Assembly: GCA_947629535.1 (NCBI GenBank)
Contig: CANREC010000003.1
Location: 1-57,756 of the forward strand
Length of the DNA: 57,756 nt
Reading direction: 5' to 3'
Source of the DNA: an uncultured Clostridia bacterium
GTDB taxonomy: Bacteria; Bacillota; Clostridia; Christensenellales; Borkfalkiaceae
Below, one piece after another: positions 41,965 through 50,694 of the stretch. Position numbers and translations under genes: made by a program. Position 1 is the first letter of the stretch; every line of letters begins with the position of its first letter. The notes below the pieces were generated by a model. The model ran no database searches, had not been told where the DNA came from, and saw nothing but the letters and a program-made list of their open reading frames with translations.

Positions 41965-41993
41965 ATGATATGGCGGAGGATGCGGAATTATGA
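41965..41993 (-). promoter_or_regulatory. Candidate sigma-E promoter of spoIVA
   Basis: Minus strand: TCATAAT (41987-41993), 14 bases, CATATCAT (41965-41972). Spacing and boxes agree with the mother-cell sigma-E pattern (KMATATT, 14-15, CATACANT) at most positions, about 30 bases upstream of the start codon. Family knowledge (spoIVA is sigma-E dependent in B. subtilis) supports this. Confidence 0.5.
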
Positions 41994-42017
41994 ATCGAAA
42001 ATGAAAAATCGGGCTCC

Positions 42018-42136
42018 CGCGCTCATTCTGAGGGCGTAGCCCGAAGAATCTATTTAGAACTCAGAGTCCGTAGGTTTGCTGGGATCCTTCGCTGCGCTCA
42101 GGATGAGCGGGGCAGGCTCAGGATGAGCGGGGCGGG
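42018..42136. repeat. Interspersed palindromic repeat cluster (copy 5)
   Basis: Two units face each other: CTCATTCTGAGGGCGTAGCC with GAAGAATCT, and GGATCCTTCGCTGCGCTCAG with GATGAGCGGGG, the last part repeated in tandem (CTCAGGATGAGCGGGGC twice). It separates spoIVA from the HEAT-like gene and is absent of any coding signal. Confidence 0.65.
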
Positions 42137-42154
42137 AGAGCCGAGGGAAACGGA

Positions 42155-42949
42155 TCAATCCAGATTATGGATCTCACGGTAGTAGGGGTCGGAGGACCAG
42201 TCCCGCTCGCGGGTGTATTCGCCGCCGAGGGCCTCGATCGCGTATTTCAGTTCCTGATATTCAAGATAATTGATGTCGTCCCGATCGATGACTTCGAGGA
42301 GCGCAGGCAGAGCGCGCACATCGCCGTAGGCGGCAAGATAGCTCGCGTGCATGGGGATCTCATTGCTCGTCCTGAAGGCATTGAGAAGGAGCGAATACAC
42401 TCTGTCGTCCCTCTCCTTACAGCGGGAGAGGATCTCGAGCATCAGTTCGGTCTCGACGCCCTCCTCATAGAATTTCAAGGCGCGTTCCTTCGAGACGTCG
42501 GCGGCGGCCTTCAGCTGTTCGGTGACGGCGTCCTTGAGCTCGCTGTCCCCGCTCGTGCGCAGGATCCTGAAATAGGCGTCGAAGGCCTTTTCGCTCGCTC
42601 CCGCAAGGTTGACGGCAAGGAGCAGAAGTTCCTCATCGTCCGTATCCATCAGACCGATGAGGGCGTCCGAACATTCCCGCCTCTCGAGCTCTTTGCAGAG
42701 AAAATCGGGAACGGGGACCCCCTCTCCGACGTAGCGGCGGAGGGTATCGGCAAGCTCCTCGTCCGACATGTCGGCAAAATATCCCTTCGGGGTATTCCCG
42801 ACGGATGGGATGTTGATGTCGCCGAATTGCTTATAGAGTTTCGGAATGATGCTCTCCCACTGTTTTTCGGAATACTTGCCCGCATTGCGCTGCATGTACT
42901 CGGAGAGTTTTTCGTCGAAAAGGGCATCAAAATCGATGAGTTTTTTCAT
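42155..42949 (-). CDS. HEAT-repeat-like protein, unknown function
   Basis: A 264-residue soluble, acidic protein. From about residue 75 on it is a series of helical pairs (SDALIGLMDTDDEELLLLAV; DSELKDAVTEQLKAAADVSK; DVRALPALLEVIDRDDINYL) that read like HEAT or similar superhelical repeats, often protein-binding. The N-terminal 70 residues (MKKLIDFDALFDEKLSEYMQ, KQWESIIPKLYKQFG) look like a separate conserved cap. It begins 7 bases after the TPR gene and is probably co-translated with it; both are superhelical scaffold proteins of unknown target. No enzyme motif is visible. Confidence 0.7.
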   Translation of the reverse strand: MKKLIDFDALFDEKLSEYMQRNAGKYSEKQWESIIPKLYKQFGDINIPSVGNTPKGYFADMSDEELADTLRRYVGEGVPVPDFLCKELERRECSDALIGLMDTDDEELLLLAVNLAGASEKAFDAYFRILRTSGDSELKDAVTEQLKAAADVSKERALKFYEEGVETELMLEILSRCKERDDRVYSLLLNAFRTSNEIPMHASYLAAYGDVRALPALLEVIDRDDINYLEYQELKYAIEALGGEYTRERDWSSDPYYREIHNLD

Positions 42950-42956
42950 GGGTACC

Positions 42957-44609
42957 TCACATCAGGAAATCTAAAATCTCCTGCGTAACATAGCGGTCGG
43001 CGTCGAACATATCGCAGATGTCGTCCAAGGTCTGAAGGCTGCCTTTGAGCCGCGATTCACGGTAGATGGCAGACGCCAGTGCGGCGCGTTCGTTCATATA
43101 CCGCCATGCGCCCGCATCCTCGAGCGCCGCATAGAGGTCCTCTGCGGCCGCGCAGATCTTCCCCTCGTTGTCCTCGCCGAGAAGTCCGTACTTCGAATAG
43201 ACGTCGGCGAAGGCGTCGAGGAATTCCTTCGACTTCCGCTCCCCGATGTCGATGGTGTGGGTAAAGAATTCCCGATACAGGTTGATAAAAACCGTGCCGA
43301 AAGATTCTTCTTCGTTGCGGGCGGTGAACTCATGGAGAATGGCGAATTTGACGAGATCGCTGCCCATATAGTCGAGGAGCTGCTCTCTCAAAAATCCGTC
43401 GTAGCGGGTGCGGCCCGCCACCTTCACCGCGAGCATCTGGAACTTCTCGTCCCTTCCCTCAAGCTCGTCGAAGGCGATGCGGAGATAAAATTCGAGGTCA
43501 GGCATTTCGGAAAGCGCGGGGATGTCCTCGTCGTCCGCCTTACAGATCGCAAGAAAGAAATTGGCGATGCGCCTGTACTCTGCCGGCGGCATGCGATAAA
43601 AATACCCCATCTCAAACTCTTTTTCGTCGCCGTCACGGACGCGGCGAAGATGTTGGAGATAGTATTTCGCGACGGCTTTGCGGGGGAAAATGGTCGTCAG
43701 CGTCTCCAGAGCGCCGATCGCCTCGTCGATCTTCCCCAAATGATAGCTCGCAACGGCAAAGAAGTAGAGGATATTTTCATCATAGGGCAGACGGATCTTG
43801 AGCCTTAAAAGGATCTTGTAGGCCTCCTCGTCGAGGCCCGTCTCGCACAGCGCCGTTGCGATGCGGTACAGATCGTCCGTCGCGTCCGTCTGAAGGGCCG
43901 AAAGTCTTTTTGCGACACTCTTCGCACGGTCTTTGTTCCCTCTCGCGCCCAAAACGGCGATATACGTCGTGAGCGCCTGTACATTGTCGGGATAGGCGTC
44001 CAAAAGGGCGTCACACTCCTTCTCCGCCTCTTCCTCTTCCCCCATCATGAGGAGACACATTGCGGCAAGCCCCGCCGCGGAAGGATGGTCGGGACTGCTC
44101 TCATCGACTTCGAGAAGGCGTTCGCGCGCCTCCTTGAGCCCCCCTTCCCGCATGAGATCAAGTCCCTCCTTGAGGGCCTCTGGATCCAGCTCGCCGACGA
44201 CATGAAGGCGCGGAGGCTCTTCCTCGGGGTCGAAGTTATCGAGAAATTCCGTAAATTCTTCGATCTCATCATCGGGATCGTCGGGATAGGCACGGGAATA
44301 ATAGAAGGCCGACTGAAATTCATTCCCCATATTCAGAAACACGATCGATAGGCCTTCGTAGCCCTCCGGGAAATCCGCCTCGTTGCAGACATCGAGGAAA
44401 CGGAACCATGCGTCGGCGGCAAGGCTCCACTGTTCAAGGTCCTCATAGATGTCGGCGTAGAGCGCCAGTGCGTCCGCGCTCGGCGGATAGAGCTCCGCCC
44501 GTTTGTTGAGCATGGTGAGCGCGCCGAAATAATCCTTGCTATCCAAGCGTCTCTCAGCGCTCTGTATCAAGAATTCGTCACTTAAATTCCATGTCTTGAC
44601 GTCCTTCAT
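42957..44609 (-). CDS. Tetratricopeptide-repeat protein
   Basis: A 550-residue soluble, acidic protein starting at MKDVKTWNLSD, with GGGGAGG before it. TPR-type pairs are clear in the first 330 residues, e.g. DYFGALTMLNKRAELYPPSA, GGLKEARERLLEVDESSPDH and KIDEAIGALETLTTIFPRKA. The C-terminal ~200 residues are helical without clear repeats (EMGYFYRMPPAEYRRIANFF). Its ATG overlaps the hslO stop (ATGA), so it is coupled to the chaperone gene. Such proteins usually mediate protein contacts; partner unknown. Confidence 0.8.
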   Translation of the reverse strand: MKDVKTWNLSDEFLIQSAERRLDSKDYFGALTMLNKRAELYPPSADALALYADIYEDLEQWSLAADAWFRFLDVCNEADFPEGYEGLSIVFLNMGNEFQSAFYYSRAYPDDPDDEIEEFTEFLDNFDPEEEPPRLHVVGELDPEALKEGLDLMREGGLKEARERLLEVDESSPDHPSAAGLAAMCLLMMGEEEEAEKECDALLDAYPDNVQALTTYIAVLGARGNKDRAKSVAKRLSALQTDATDDLYRIATALCETGLDEEAYKILLRLKIRLPYDENILYFFAVASYHLGKIDEAIGALETLTTIFPRKAVAKYYLQHLRRVRDGDEKEFEMGYFYRMPPAEYRRIANFFLAICKADDEDIPALSEMPDLEFYLRIAFDELEGRDEKFQMLAVKVAGRTRYDGFLREQLLDYMGSDLVKFAILHEFTARNEEESFGTVFINLYREFFTHTIDIGERKSKEFLDAFADVYSKYGLLGEDNEGKICAAAEDLYAALEDAGAWRYMNERAALASAIYRESRLKGSLQTLDDICDMFDADRYVTQEILDFLM

Positions 44610-45472
44610 GTTTCCTCCCCGAAAAGACGCTCGATATCCTCTTTTGTGAATGTATGGTCTGTATTGCAATAGTGGCAATGGACGCAGATGCGGCCTTGCT
44701 CTCTCAGAAGGGCATAGGCGTCCCGCTTGCCGAGGGAGAGAATGGCGCTCTCCGCACGTTTTTTGGAACAGTGACAGCGGAACAGGACTTCCCGCGCGTC
44801 ATAGGGCCCGTCCGTGAGCATTCTAAGCACACCCTTCGCCCCTTTCTCCGCGATGAGGGAAGAGAGGCGGCCGAACTTTCCGATCTCTTCCTCGCAGAAG
44901 GAGACAGCTTCCTCGCCAGCACCCGGTAAGGGTTGCAGAAAGAGGCCGCCCGCGCCCAAAATGGTTCCGTCCTTCACTTTTACGCCGAGGGCAATGGCTG
45001 TGGGCCGCTGTTCGCTCGTCAGAAAATAGGCCGAAAAGTCCTCGGCGATCTCGCCCGAAACAAGCTGGCTTGTCCCCGTAAAGGGGAGCCCCGTTCCCTC
45101 GTCGGAGACGACGGTCAGAGTGCCGTCCTTCCCGACAAAGCCGCCCACGTCGAGCTTGCCGTCCGCACGGGGCGGGAGCCCGACGCTCGGATTTTCGACA
45201 AAACCGCGCATACGGAGCCCGCTGTCGCCCGCGATGCATATTTTGCCGCCGGGGCCGCCGCCGTTGACCGTGACCGCAAGGGAGCTGTTCTCCCCCTTCA
45301 GCCAGCTGCAAAGGTACGCGACCGCCGTAAAGGTACGGCCGAATGCGGCCGCCGCAACGGCGGAAAAGCCGTGGCGAGTTGCCGCTTCCTGCACAGCGGA
45401 AGTGCTGTCTATGACGGCAAGGGAGACCTTTCCCCCTTGGATCAGCGTCTTTAAGATGATACTTTTTTGCAT
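44606..45472 (-). CDS. hslO: Redox-regulated chaperone Hsp33
   Basis: A 288-residue holdase activated by oxidation: four cysteines bind zinc when reduced and form disulphides under oxidative stress. Here the motif is RCHCSKKRAESAI (CxC) and VHCHYCNTDHTF (CxxC). The folded N-terminal domain shows GGPGGKICIAGDSGLRMRGF and GKDGTLTVV. Length is normal. It overlaps the methyltransferase 3' end by 22 bases and the TPR start by 4. Confidence 0.95.
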   Translation of the reverse strand: MQKSIILKTLIQGGKVSLAVIDSTSAVQEAATRHGFSAVAAAAFGRTFTAVAYLCSWLKGENSSLAVTVNGGGPGGKICIAGDSGLRMRGFVENPSVGLPPRADGKLDVGGFVGKDGTLTVVSDEGTGLPFTGTSQLVSGEIAEDFSAYFLTSEQRPTAIALGVKVKDGTILGAGGLFLQPLPGAGEEAVSFCEEEIGKFGRLSSLIAEKGAKGVLRMLTDGPYDAREVLFRCHCSKKRAESAILSLGKRDAYALLREQGRICVHCHYCNTDHTFTKEDIERLFGEET

Positions 45473-46182
45473 ATAAAATTCAGCCTGTCGCTTTGAAACG
45501 TATTTTCGCCGAGATGACCTTCGACCTCAACGGCAAACCCCGCCGCCGAAAGCGCCGCCAGAAGGGCGTCCCTTTTGTGGATGTAGCGGATATGCCTTTC
45601 GTCATAGCGGCGGAAGAGCTCCCCTTCCTTGACGAAGAGCGTGACGTCCGTCTCCACGCGATCTTTCTTCAAAGTATTGAACTCGATATAGGTGACGTCA
45701 TCCCTGTCGTCTCCGAACATATTATTTGCAACTTTTTCGGTAAGCTTGTACTCGGAGCTGACGTCGAACCAAAAGAGCCCGCCCCTTTCAAGGCGTCCCG
45801 CGATGCGTTTGAATGCCGCGGCAAGTTTCTCCTGCGGAAGGTAATTGATGCAATCGTTGGCGGATAGGATGAACGCATACCTGTCGGGCGATCTGAAGTT
45901 CGCCGCGTCCGTCTTGTAAAAGGGAATGGAGAGCCCCTCTTCCCGCGAGAGCCGAACGGCCTTTGAGAGCATTGCCTCGGAGAGGTCTCCGCCCGTCATC
46001 TCAAATCCCGCCCGTTGCAGGGCGCGGGTGAACGTCCCGTTTCCGCAGCCGAGGTCAAATCCCTTTTTCCCCGCATTGCGCTTTCTCAGACCCTCAATAA
46101 AATACTGCGACCACTTTTGATAGTCGCAGTCATCGTTCAGAAATTCAAACCATTCGGCAAGATGATCGTAAGCCTGCGTCAT
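45451..46182 (-). CDS. SAM-dependent methyltransferase (class I)
   Basis: A 243-residue Rossmann-fold methyltransferase. Motif I is GFDLGCGNGTFTRALQRAG, motif II/acidic loop MTGGDLSEAMLSKA, and the post-motif region is FILSANDCINYLPQEK. The N-terminal MTQAYDHLAEWFEFLNDDCD, a Y..lA..Y..l..d.dY..W pattern, is typical of a widespread small-molecule methyltransferase group found near hslO in Clostridia. Substrate unknown. It starts 3 bases after the upstream membrane-protein gene and overlaps hslO, so all three are co-transcribed. Confidence 0.85.
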   Translation of the reverse strand: MTQAYDHLAEWFEFLNDDCDYQKWSQYFIEGLRKRNAGKKGFDLGCGNGTFTRALQRAGFEMTGGDLSEAMLSKAVRLSREEGLSIPFYKTDAANFRSPDRYAFILSANDCINYLPQEKLAAAFKRIAGRLERGGLFWFDVSSEYKLTEKVANNMFGDDRDDVTYIEFNTLKKDRVETDVTLFVKEGELFRRYDERHIRYIHKRDALLAALSAAGFAVEVEGHLGENTFQSDRLNFICKKVSS

Positions 46183-46185
46183 TGT

Positions 46186-47511
46186 TTACTTGCGCGGCAA
46201 CATCTTGGGGCGGCGCATTTTCTTGTTCCGATCCTTCTTTTTCTTGCCGCCGTCCTTGCCGCTCTCCTCTTCGCTCAATGCCGCCTCGAGCTCGTCAAAC
46301 TCCTTGTTGTAGGCGACGTACTGCTCGTCGTCCTTGTGCTCCTCTTCATAGGCCTTGACGTCCTCAGCCATGGCTTCCTTGCTCTCGCGAAGTTTTTTCA
46401 GGTCCTCTCTCGAGAAGGAATCGGGAAGTTCATAGAGATCGGCGCCCTCGTCGATGGGCTTGACGGGACGGGAGACAAGCTTGCTCCTGCCGTTCAGAAC
46501 CATCTGCTTTCTGTATTCGCGCATGGCGGCGCTCTGCTCCTCGGTGACGGTCGTGGCGTTCATCGTCCCGCTCTCCTTGTTGTAAAGCCCTCTGCCCGTG
46601 GCGATGCCGAAGTTGGGGTTGACAAATTTATCGAATGCCCACTGGCTGTAATCGAGCCAGACGAGTCCCGTATAGGAAAATCCGATGAGGAGAAGGAACA
46701 GGATGCCGACGATCCCGAGGAAATTCAATCCCCCGAAGATGACAAGGAAGTAGGGCCACAGTGCGAGCGCCGCAAATAACACCGTCTGCGGGAAGGTGCC
46801 GATCGTCATCACGACGGCGTTGCGGAAGAGCGACCAAGGGCCCTGCTTATAGTTGATGCCGAGGGAGATCATCCAAAGGCATACAAGGATCATAAACGAG
46901 ACGATGATATACCCGACGACTTTGGAGGCGACCATCCACCCCGCACCCGCCGCATCGGTCGCAACGTAGAAATCGGCAAGGTCCCCCATCACGCGCGCCA
47001 CAAAGAGCACGACCGTAAACACGAGGACGGCCTCAAGGACATTCAAGAAATTTCGCTTGATGCCGCGGACAAAGTCGTTTGCAACGAAAATCCCCTCCGT
47101 CCAGATGAGGTTGCGGATGATATAGAATCCGCCCGAAATGCCAAGCCCTGCGATGATCCCCGCGGGTATGAACATGGAGAAGAAGATGATATCGCTCTGC
47201 AATACCATTGCCTGTGCGTCCCCCACGATGTCGGGGACATAGGGGAAGGACGGGCCGAGACCTGCGCCGAAGGCTCCGCTCATGCCCGACGTCCCGATCT
47301 GAAGAAAGCGCCAAACGATGATCGCCGCAACGGGGAGACATGTGACGAGAATGAGGAGATTGACGAGCATGAGGCGCCCGAATCGTCCCTTCAGAATATC
47401 CCAAAACAAGCCCCAGCGGCTCGTGGGGAGCGTGCTCCTTGCATAGTCCTCGGGACGTTCCTTCCCGATCAGCCAACGGGCGACAAGCCCCCTTTTTTCC
47501 GTATCTGCCAT
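46186..47511 (-). CDS. Multi-pass membrane protein, YesL/DUF624-like
   Basis: A 441-residue protein starting at MADTEKRGLV (GGAG site; the ORF track extends 27 codons into the promoter). Residues ~45-290 contain about six membrane segments, the first being FGRLMLVNLLILVTCLPVAA in a context (F.DIL.gRf..L..vNlL) that resembles YesL/DUF624 proteins. The last ~120 residues are very charged and end in KKKKDRNKKMRRPKMLPRK, probably a cytoplasmic tail. Function unknown. First gene of the chain to methyltransferase, hslO, TPR and HEAT-like genes. Confidence 0.65.
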   Translation of the reverse strand: MADTEKRGLVARWLIGKERPEDYARSTLPTSRWGLFWDILKGRFGRLMLVNLLILVTCLPVAAIIVWRFLQIGTSGMSGAFGAGLGPSFPYVPDIVGDAQAMVLQSDIIFFSMFIPAGIIAGLGISGGFYIIRNLIWTEGIFVANDFVRGIKRNFLNVLEAVLVFTVVLFVARVMGDLADFYVATDAAGAGWMVASKVVGYIIVSFMILVCLWMISLGINYKQGPWSLFRNAVVMTIGTFPQTVLFAALALWPYFLVIFGGLNFLGIVGILFLLLIGFSYTGLVWLDYSQWAFDKFVNPNFGIATGRGLYNKESGTMNATTVTEEQSAAMREYRKQMVLNGRSKLVSRPVKPIDEGADLYELPDSFSREDLKKLRESKEAMAEDVKAYEEEHKDDEQYVAYNKEFDELEAALSEEESGKDGGKKKKDRNKKMRRPKMLPRK

Positions 47512-47563
47512 TTTTAGCTCCGAATTTCTCTGTTCGTCAACGGCCTTCATCGGCCGTAGAGAT

Positions 47564-47592
47564 ATTATAACGCAAATCGCAAAATATTTCAA
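47564..47592 (-). promoter_or_regulatory. Promoter of the YesL-like/hslO chain
   Basis: Minus strand: TTGAAA (47587-47592), 17 bases, TATAAT (47564-47569). The leader contains a perfect CGGCC-GATGAA-GGCCG hairpin before the GGAG site. Confidence 0.8.
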
Positions 47593-47644
47593 CGGAAAAG
47601 CGGATAATTCTTCTAAAAAGTTATTTTTTTCATAAACATGTTCC

Positions 47645-47688
47645 TTTCGGGGGGAAAAGAGAGCGCAGAGGCCCGCTCTCCCCCGAAA
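47645..47688. repeat. Long hairpin between two divergent promoters
   Basis: TTTCGGGG + GAGAGCG pair with CGCTCTC + CCCCGAAA, giving 15 base pairs with one 6-base bulge (GGAAAA) and an 8-base loop. It lies upstream of both the minus-strand promoter (47592) and the plus-strand asd promoter (47724), so it should not be in either transcript. A DNA-binding site for a shared regulator or a mobile repeat are both possible. Confidence 0.5.
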
Positions 47689-47723
47689 CTCCCCGATACC
47701 TGCCCTTCCTGCCCGAAAAATTC

Positions 47724-47752
47724 TTGCATTTTCCCCTTCTCTATGCTAAAAT
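47724..47752 (+). promoter_or_regulatory. asd-dapA-dapB promoter
   Basis: TTGCAT (47724-47729), 17 bases, TAAAAT (47747-47752). The predicted leader is only about 22 bases, so no lysine riboswitch or T-box precedes this lysine operon. Confidence 0.75.
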
Positions 47753-47780
47753 GGTTTCGATAATCGATCCGGAGAAAAAC

Positions 47781-48854
47781 ATGAAAAAATATCGCGTGGG
47801 GATCATCGGCGCGACGGGTATGGTCGGCCAAAGATTTGTGACGCTTCTTGAAAGCCATCCGTGGTTCTGCCCGTCCTTTTTGCTTGCAAGTTCCCGCTCT
47901 GCGGGGAAAACGTATGCGGAGGCCGTCGGCGAAAAGTGGGCGCTCGACGCTCCCATTCCCGCCTATGCGAAGGACATGGTCGTCCTCGACGCCGCCGACC
48001 CTACCCCTCTCATCGGAAAAGCCGATTTCGTCTTTTGCGCCGTCAATCTGAAAAAGGAAGAGACGCGTGCGCTCGAAGAGATGTATGCTAAGTGCGAGAT
48101 CCCCGTGGTCTCCAACAATTCCGCGCACCGTTTCACGCCCGACGTGCCCATGGTGATCCCCGAAGTCGATCCCGAGCACCTTGCGGTCATTCCTTTCCAA
48201 AGGAAACGCCTCGGCACCGAGCGCGGCTTTATCGCCGTGAAGAGCAATTGTTCCCTTCAATCCTATGTCCCTCTTCTCCACCCCTTGCGGAAGTTCGGGA
48301 TCGAAAAGGTCGCCGTATGTACCTATCAAGCCATCTCGGGCGCGGGAAAGACCTTCAAGACCATGCCTGAGATCTCCGATAATGTCATTCCTTACATCGG
48401 CGGCGAGGAAGAGAAGAGCGAGAGGGAGCCGCTGAAGATCTGGGGCGAGCTCCGCGGCGGCGAGATCGTGCCCGCCTCTTCCCCCGTCATCACAGCGCAG
48501 TGTCTGCGCGTTCCCGTGTCGGACGGGCACACGGCAGCCGTGTTCGTCTCCTTCAAGAATAAGCCGACGAAGGAAGAGATCCTCAAGGCATGGGAATATG
48601 AGGGCGAACCGCAGAGACTTCATCTCCCCTCCGCGCCCGAAAGATTCATCACCTATTTCGAGGAGGACGACCGTCCCCAGCCCGCGCTTGACAGAATGAA
48701 GGAAAAAGGCATGGGCATCATGGCGGGACGCCTGCGCGAAGATCCGCTCTTCGGCTGGAAGTTTATCGGGCTCTCGCACAATACCCTGCGCGGAGCGGCG
48801 GGCGGTGCCGTATTGCTTGCGGAACTTCTCGCCGTCAAGGGTTATTTCGGCTGA
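47781..48854 (+). CDS. asd: Aspartate-semialdehyde dehydrogenase
   Basis: A 357-residue NADPH enzyme reducing aspartyl phosphate to aspartate semialdehyde, the branch point for lysine/DAP, threonine and methionine. VGIIGATGMVGQRFVTLLES is the dinucleotide motif, IAVKSNCSLQSYVPLL carries the catalytic cysteine (SNCS), and VPVSDGHTAAVFVSFK the substrate part. Length and SNCS context match the archaeal/fungal-type Asd rather than the E. coli type. The ATG at MKKYRVG follows CGGAG; the ORF track begins 19 codons early, inside the promoter. First gene of asd-dapA-dapB. Confidence 0.95.
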   Translation: MKKYRVGIIGATGMVGQRFVTLLESHPWFCPSFLLASSRSAGKTYAEAVGEKWALDAPIPAYAKDMVVLDAADPTPLIGKADFVFCAVNLKKEETRALEEMYAKCEIPVVSNNSAHRFTPDVPMVIPEVDPEHLAVIPFQRKRLGTERGFIAVKSNCSLQSYVPLLHPLRKFGIEKVAVCTYQAISGAGKTFKTMPEISDNVIPYIGGEEEKSEREPLKIWGELRGGEIVPASSPVITAQCLRVPVSDGHTAAVFVSFKNKPTKEEILKAWEYEGEPQRLHLPSAPERFITYFEEDDRPQPALDRMKEKGMGIMAGRLREDPLFGWKFIGLSHNTLRGAAGGAVLLAELLAVKGYFG

Positions 48855-48893
48855 CAAACGTTTGATTTTTCGACATATGATAAGGAGAAAGCT

Positions 48894-49781
48894 ATGACAG
48901 GATTTTTATCGGGGGTGGCGACCGCCCTCATCACGCCGTTCACAAAGGACGGAGTAAATTTTGACGCTCTCGGCAAGCTTTTGGAGCATCAGGAAACGCA
49001 GGGTGCGGACGGGGTCGTTGTCCTCGGGACGACGGGCGAACCCGCCACGATAACGCTTGAAGAGAAGAAAGAGGTCATCATCTTTGCGCGAAACCATATG
49101 CGGAACATGAAACTCATTGTCGGCACGGGCGGAAACTGTACAGAGAACGCCGTGGCCATGACGAAACTTGCCGAAAGTTTGGGCGCGGACGGCATTTTGG
49201 CCGTTACCCCCTACTATAACAAGTGCACACAGAAGGGCCTCGCCGAATATTACAGGACGATCTGCGCCGCGACGTCTCTCCCCGTCATCGCCTATAATGT
49301 CCCGGGACGGACGGGAGTCAACCTTCTCCCCGCGACGATGGCCGAGATCGCCGAGATCCCCAACATGGCGGGCATCAAGGAGGCGAGCGGGAACATGGCG
49401 CAGGTCATGGAAACGGCACGGCGCATCCGCGGGAAGTGCGACCTCTATTCGGGCGAGGATGCGCTCAATTTGCCCATTTTGGCCGCAGGCGGGAGCGCAG
49501 TCATCTCCGTCGTCTCGAATATCGTCCCTGCCGACGTCAAGCGTCTGACGGAATACGTCGCACAGGGAAACTTAAAGGCGGCGAACGCCCTTTCCGACGC
49601 GCTCTTGCCCCTCGCAGACGCATGTTTTGCCGAGGTCAACCCGATCCCCGTCAAGGCGGCAATGGCGCTTCTGGGCTACGATGCGGGCCTTCCCCGCGCT
49701 CCTCTCACGGAGATCGAGCCCCAACACCTCGACCTGCTCAGAAAGGCAATGAAAAACTATGGTCTGGAGATCGTAAAATGA
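48894..49781 (+). CDS. dapA: 4-hydroxy-tetrahydrodipicolinate synthase
   Basis: A 295-residue class I aldolase joining pyruvate to aspartate semialdehyde. VVLGTTGEPATITLEEKK (GTTGE motif), VTPYYNKCTQKGLAEYY (catalytic-triad tyrosine), VIAYNVPGRTGVNLLP and MAGIKEASGNMAQV (Schiff-base lysine in IKEASG) are all present. AAGGAG precedes ATG. In a spore-former its product also feeds dipicolinic acid, which ties in with the SpoVA genes. Confidence 0.97.
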   Translation: MTGFLSGVATALITPFTKDGVNFDALGKLLEHQETQGADGVVVLGTTGEPATITLEEKKEVIIFARNHMRNMKLIVGTGGNCTENAVAMTKLAESLGADGILAVTPYYNKCTQKGLAEYYRTICAATSLPVIAYNVPGRTGVNLLPATMAEIAEIPNMAGIKEASGNMAQVMETARRIRGKCDLYSGEDALNLPILAAGGSAVISVVSNIVPADVKRLTEYVAQGNLKAANALSDALLPLADACFAEVNPIPVKAAMALLGYDAGLPRAPLTEIEPQHLDLLRKAMKNYGLEIVK

Positions 49782-50530
49782 AACTGATCCTTATCGGTTG
49801 TTGCGGAAAAATGGGAAAGATCGTGAGCGGCCTTTGCGTGGAGCAGGGCCACGACATCGTCTGCGGGGTCGATCTGTGCCCCTCTCCCATGCCCTATCCC
49901 GTTTACACGGACTTCGGCGCGGTCAAAGAACTTGCCGACGCCGTCATCGACTTCTCTTCCCCCACCCATCTCGAAACGCGGCTGAAGTTCTGCGCGGAAC
50001 ACGGCCTTCCCATCGTCCTCGCCGCAACGGGATATTCGGAAACCGATCTTCTGCTCATCGACAGCTACAAGGCCAAGATCCCGATGTTCAAGACGGGCAA
50101 TCTCTCGCTCGGCGTCAATCTTCTGCGCATGCTTGTCCGTAAGGCGGCGGAAGTCCTCGGAGACGACTTTGACGTCGAGATCATCGAGCGTCATCACAAC
50201 CAAAAGAAGGACGCTCCCTCGGGCACGGCGCTGATGCTTGCCGAGAGCGTGAAGGAAGGCGCTTCTTCGGAAAAGCAAAACGTCTACGGCCGTCACGGCA
50301 TCGTCGGGAAGAGAGAAAAGAAGGAGATCGGCATCCATGCAGTGCGCGGCGGAACGATCGTCGGCGAGCATGAAGTCCTGTTCGCGGGCGAGGACGAGAC
50401 CCTCTCCCTCTCCCACTCCGCGGGCAGCCGCAAGATCTTTGCGGTCGGCGCTCTGAAGGCGGCCGCCTATCTCATCGGGAAAAAAGCAGGTCTCTATTCG
50501 ATGGACGACCTTCTCTGCGGCCTGTTCTAA
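49778..50530 (+). CDS. dapB: 4-hydroxy-tetrahydrodipicolinate reductase
   Basis: A 250-residue NAD(P)H enzyme of the DAP/lysine pathway. LILIGCCGKMGKIVSGLCVE is the nucleotide motif; VIDFSSPTHLE, EIIERHHNQKKDAPSGTALM (catalytic His-Lys region E(R/Y)HH..K.DAPSGTA) and GIHAVRGGTIVGEHEVLFAG are diagnostic. The ATG overlaps the dapA stop as ATGA; the 364-residue ORF of the track is a frame extension into dapA. Confidence 0.96.
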   Translation: MKLILIGCCGKMGKIVSGLCVEQGHDIVCGVDLCPSPMPYPVYTDFGAVKELADAVIDFSSPTHLETRLKFCAEHGLPIVLAATGYSETDLLLIDSYKAKIPMFKTGNLSLGVNLLRMLVRKAAEVLGDDFDVEIIERHHNQKKDAPSGTALMLAESVKEGASSEKQNVYGRHGIVGKREKKEIGIHAVRGGTIVGEHEVLFAGEDETLSLSHSAGSRKIFAVGALKAAAYLIGKKAGLYSMDDLLCGLF

Positions 50531-50567
50531 AATTTCCAAATTTTTCTCGTTTTGCTCTGAATATCGC

Positions 50568-50596
50568 TTGACTTCTTCCTTGGTTTTTAATATACT
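50568..50596 (+). promoter_or_regulatory. Promoter upstream of the tRNA-Thr locus
   Basis: TTGACT (50568-50573), 17 bases, TATACT (50591-50596). It reads into a ~90-base leader with a TTCCCAAAA/TTTTGGGGAA hairpin, then the truncated tRNA copy. Presumably it is the original tRNA-Thr promoter. Confidence 0.7.
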
Positions 50597-50694
50597 TATA
50601 TATGCTTGTAAGCGAGTTTTTCCCAAAAAAGACAGTGCTTTTGGGGAAGAGAAAGTGCCGTCGAGCGCAAAAAAAAGCGGTCGTGCGACGACAC

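Noticed and set aside
47759-47780. Lysine riboswitch or T-box upstream of asd-dapA-dapB
   Set aside because: The predicted leader is about 22 bases, too short for either.
47613-48857. 414-residue minus-strand ORF opposite asd
   Set aside because: Antisense shadow of asd, which has promoter, RBS and all motifs.
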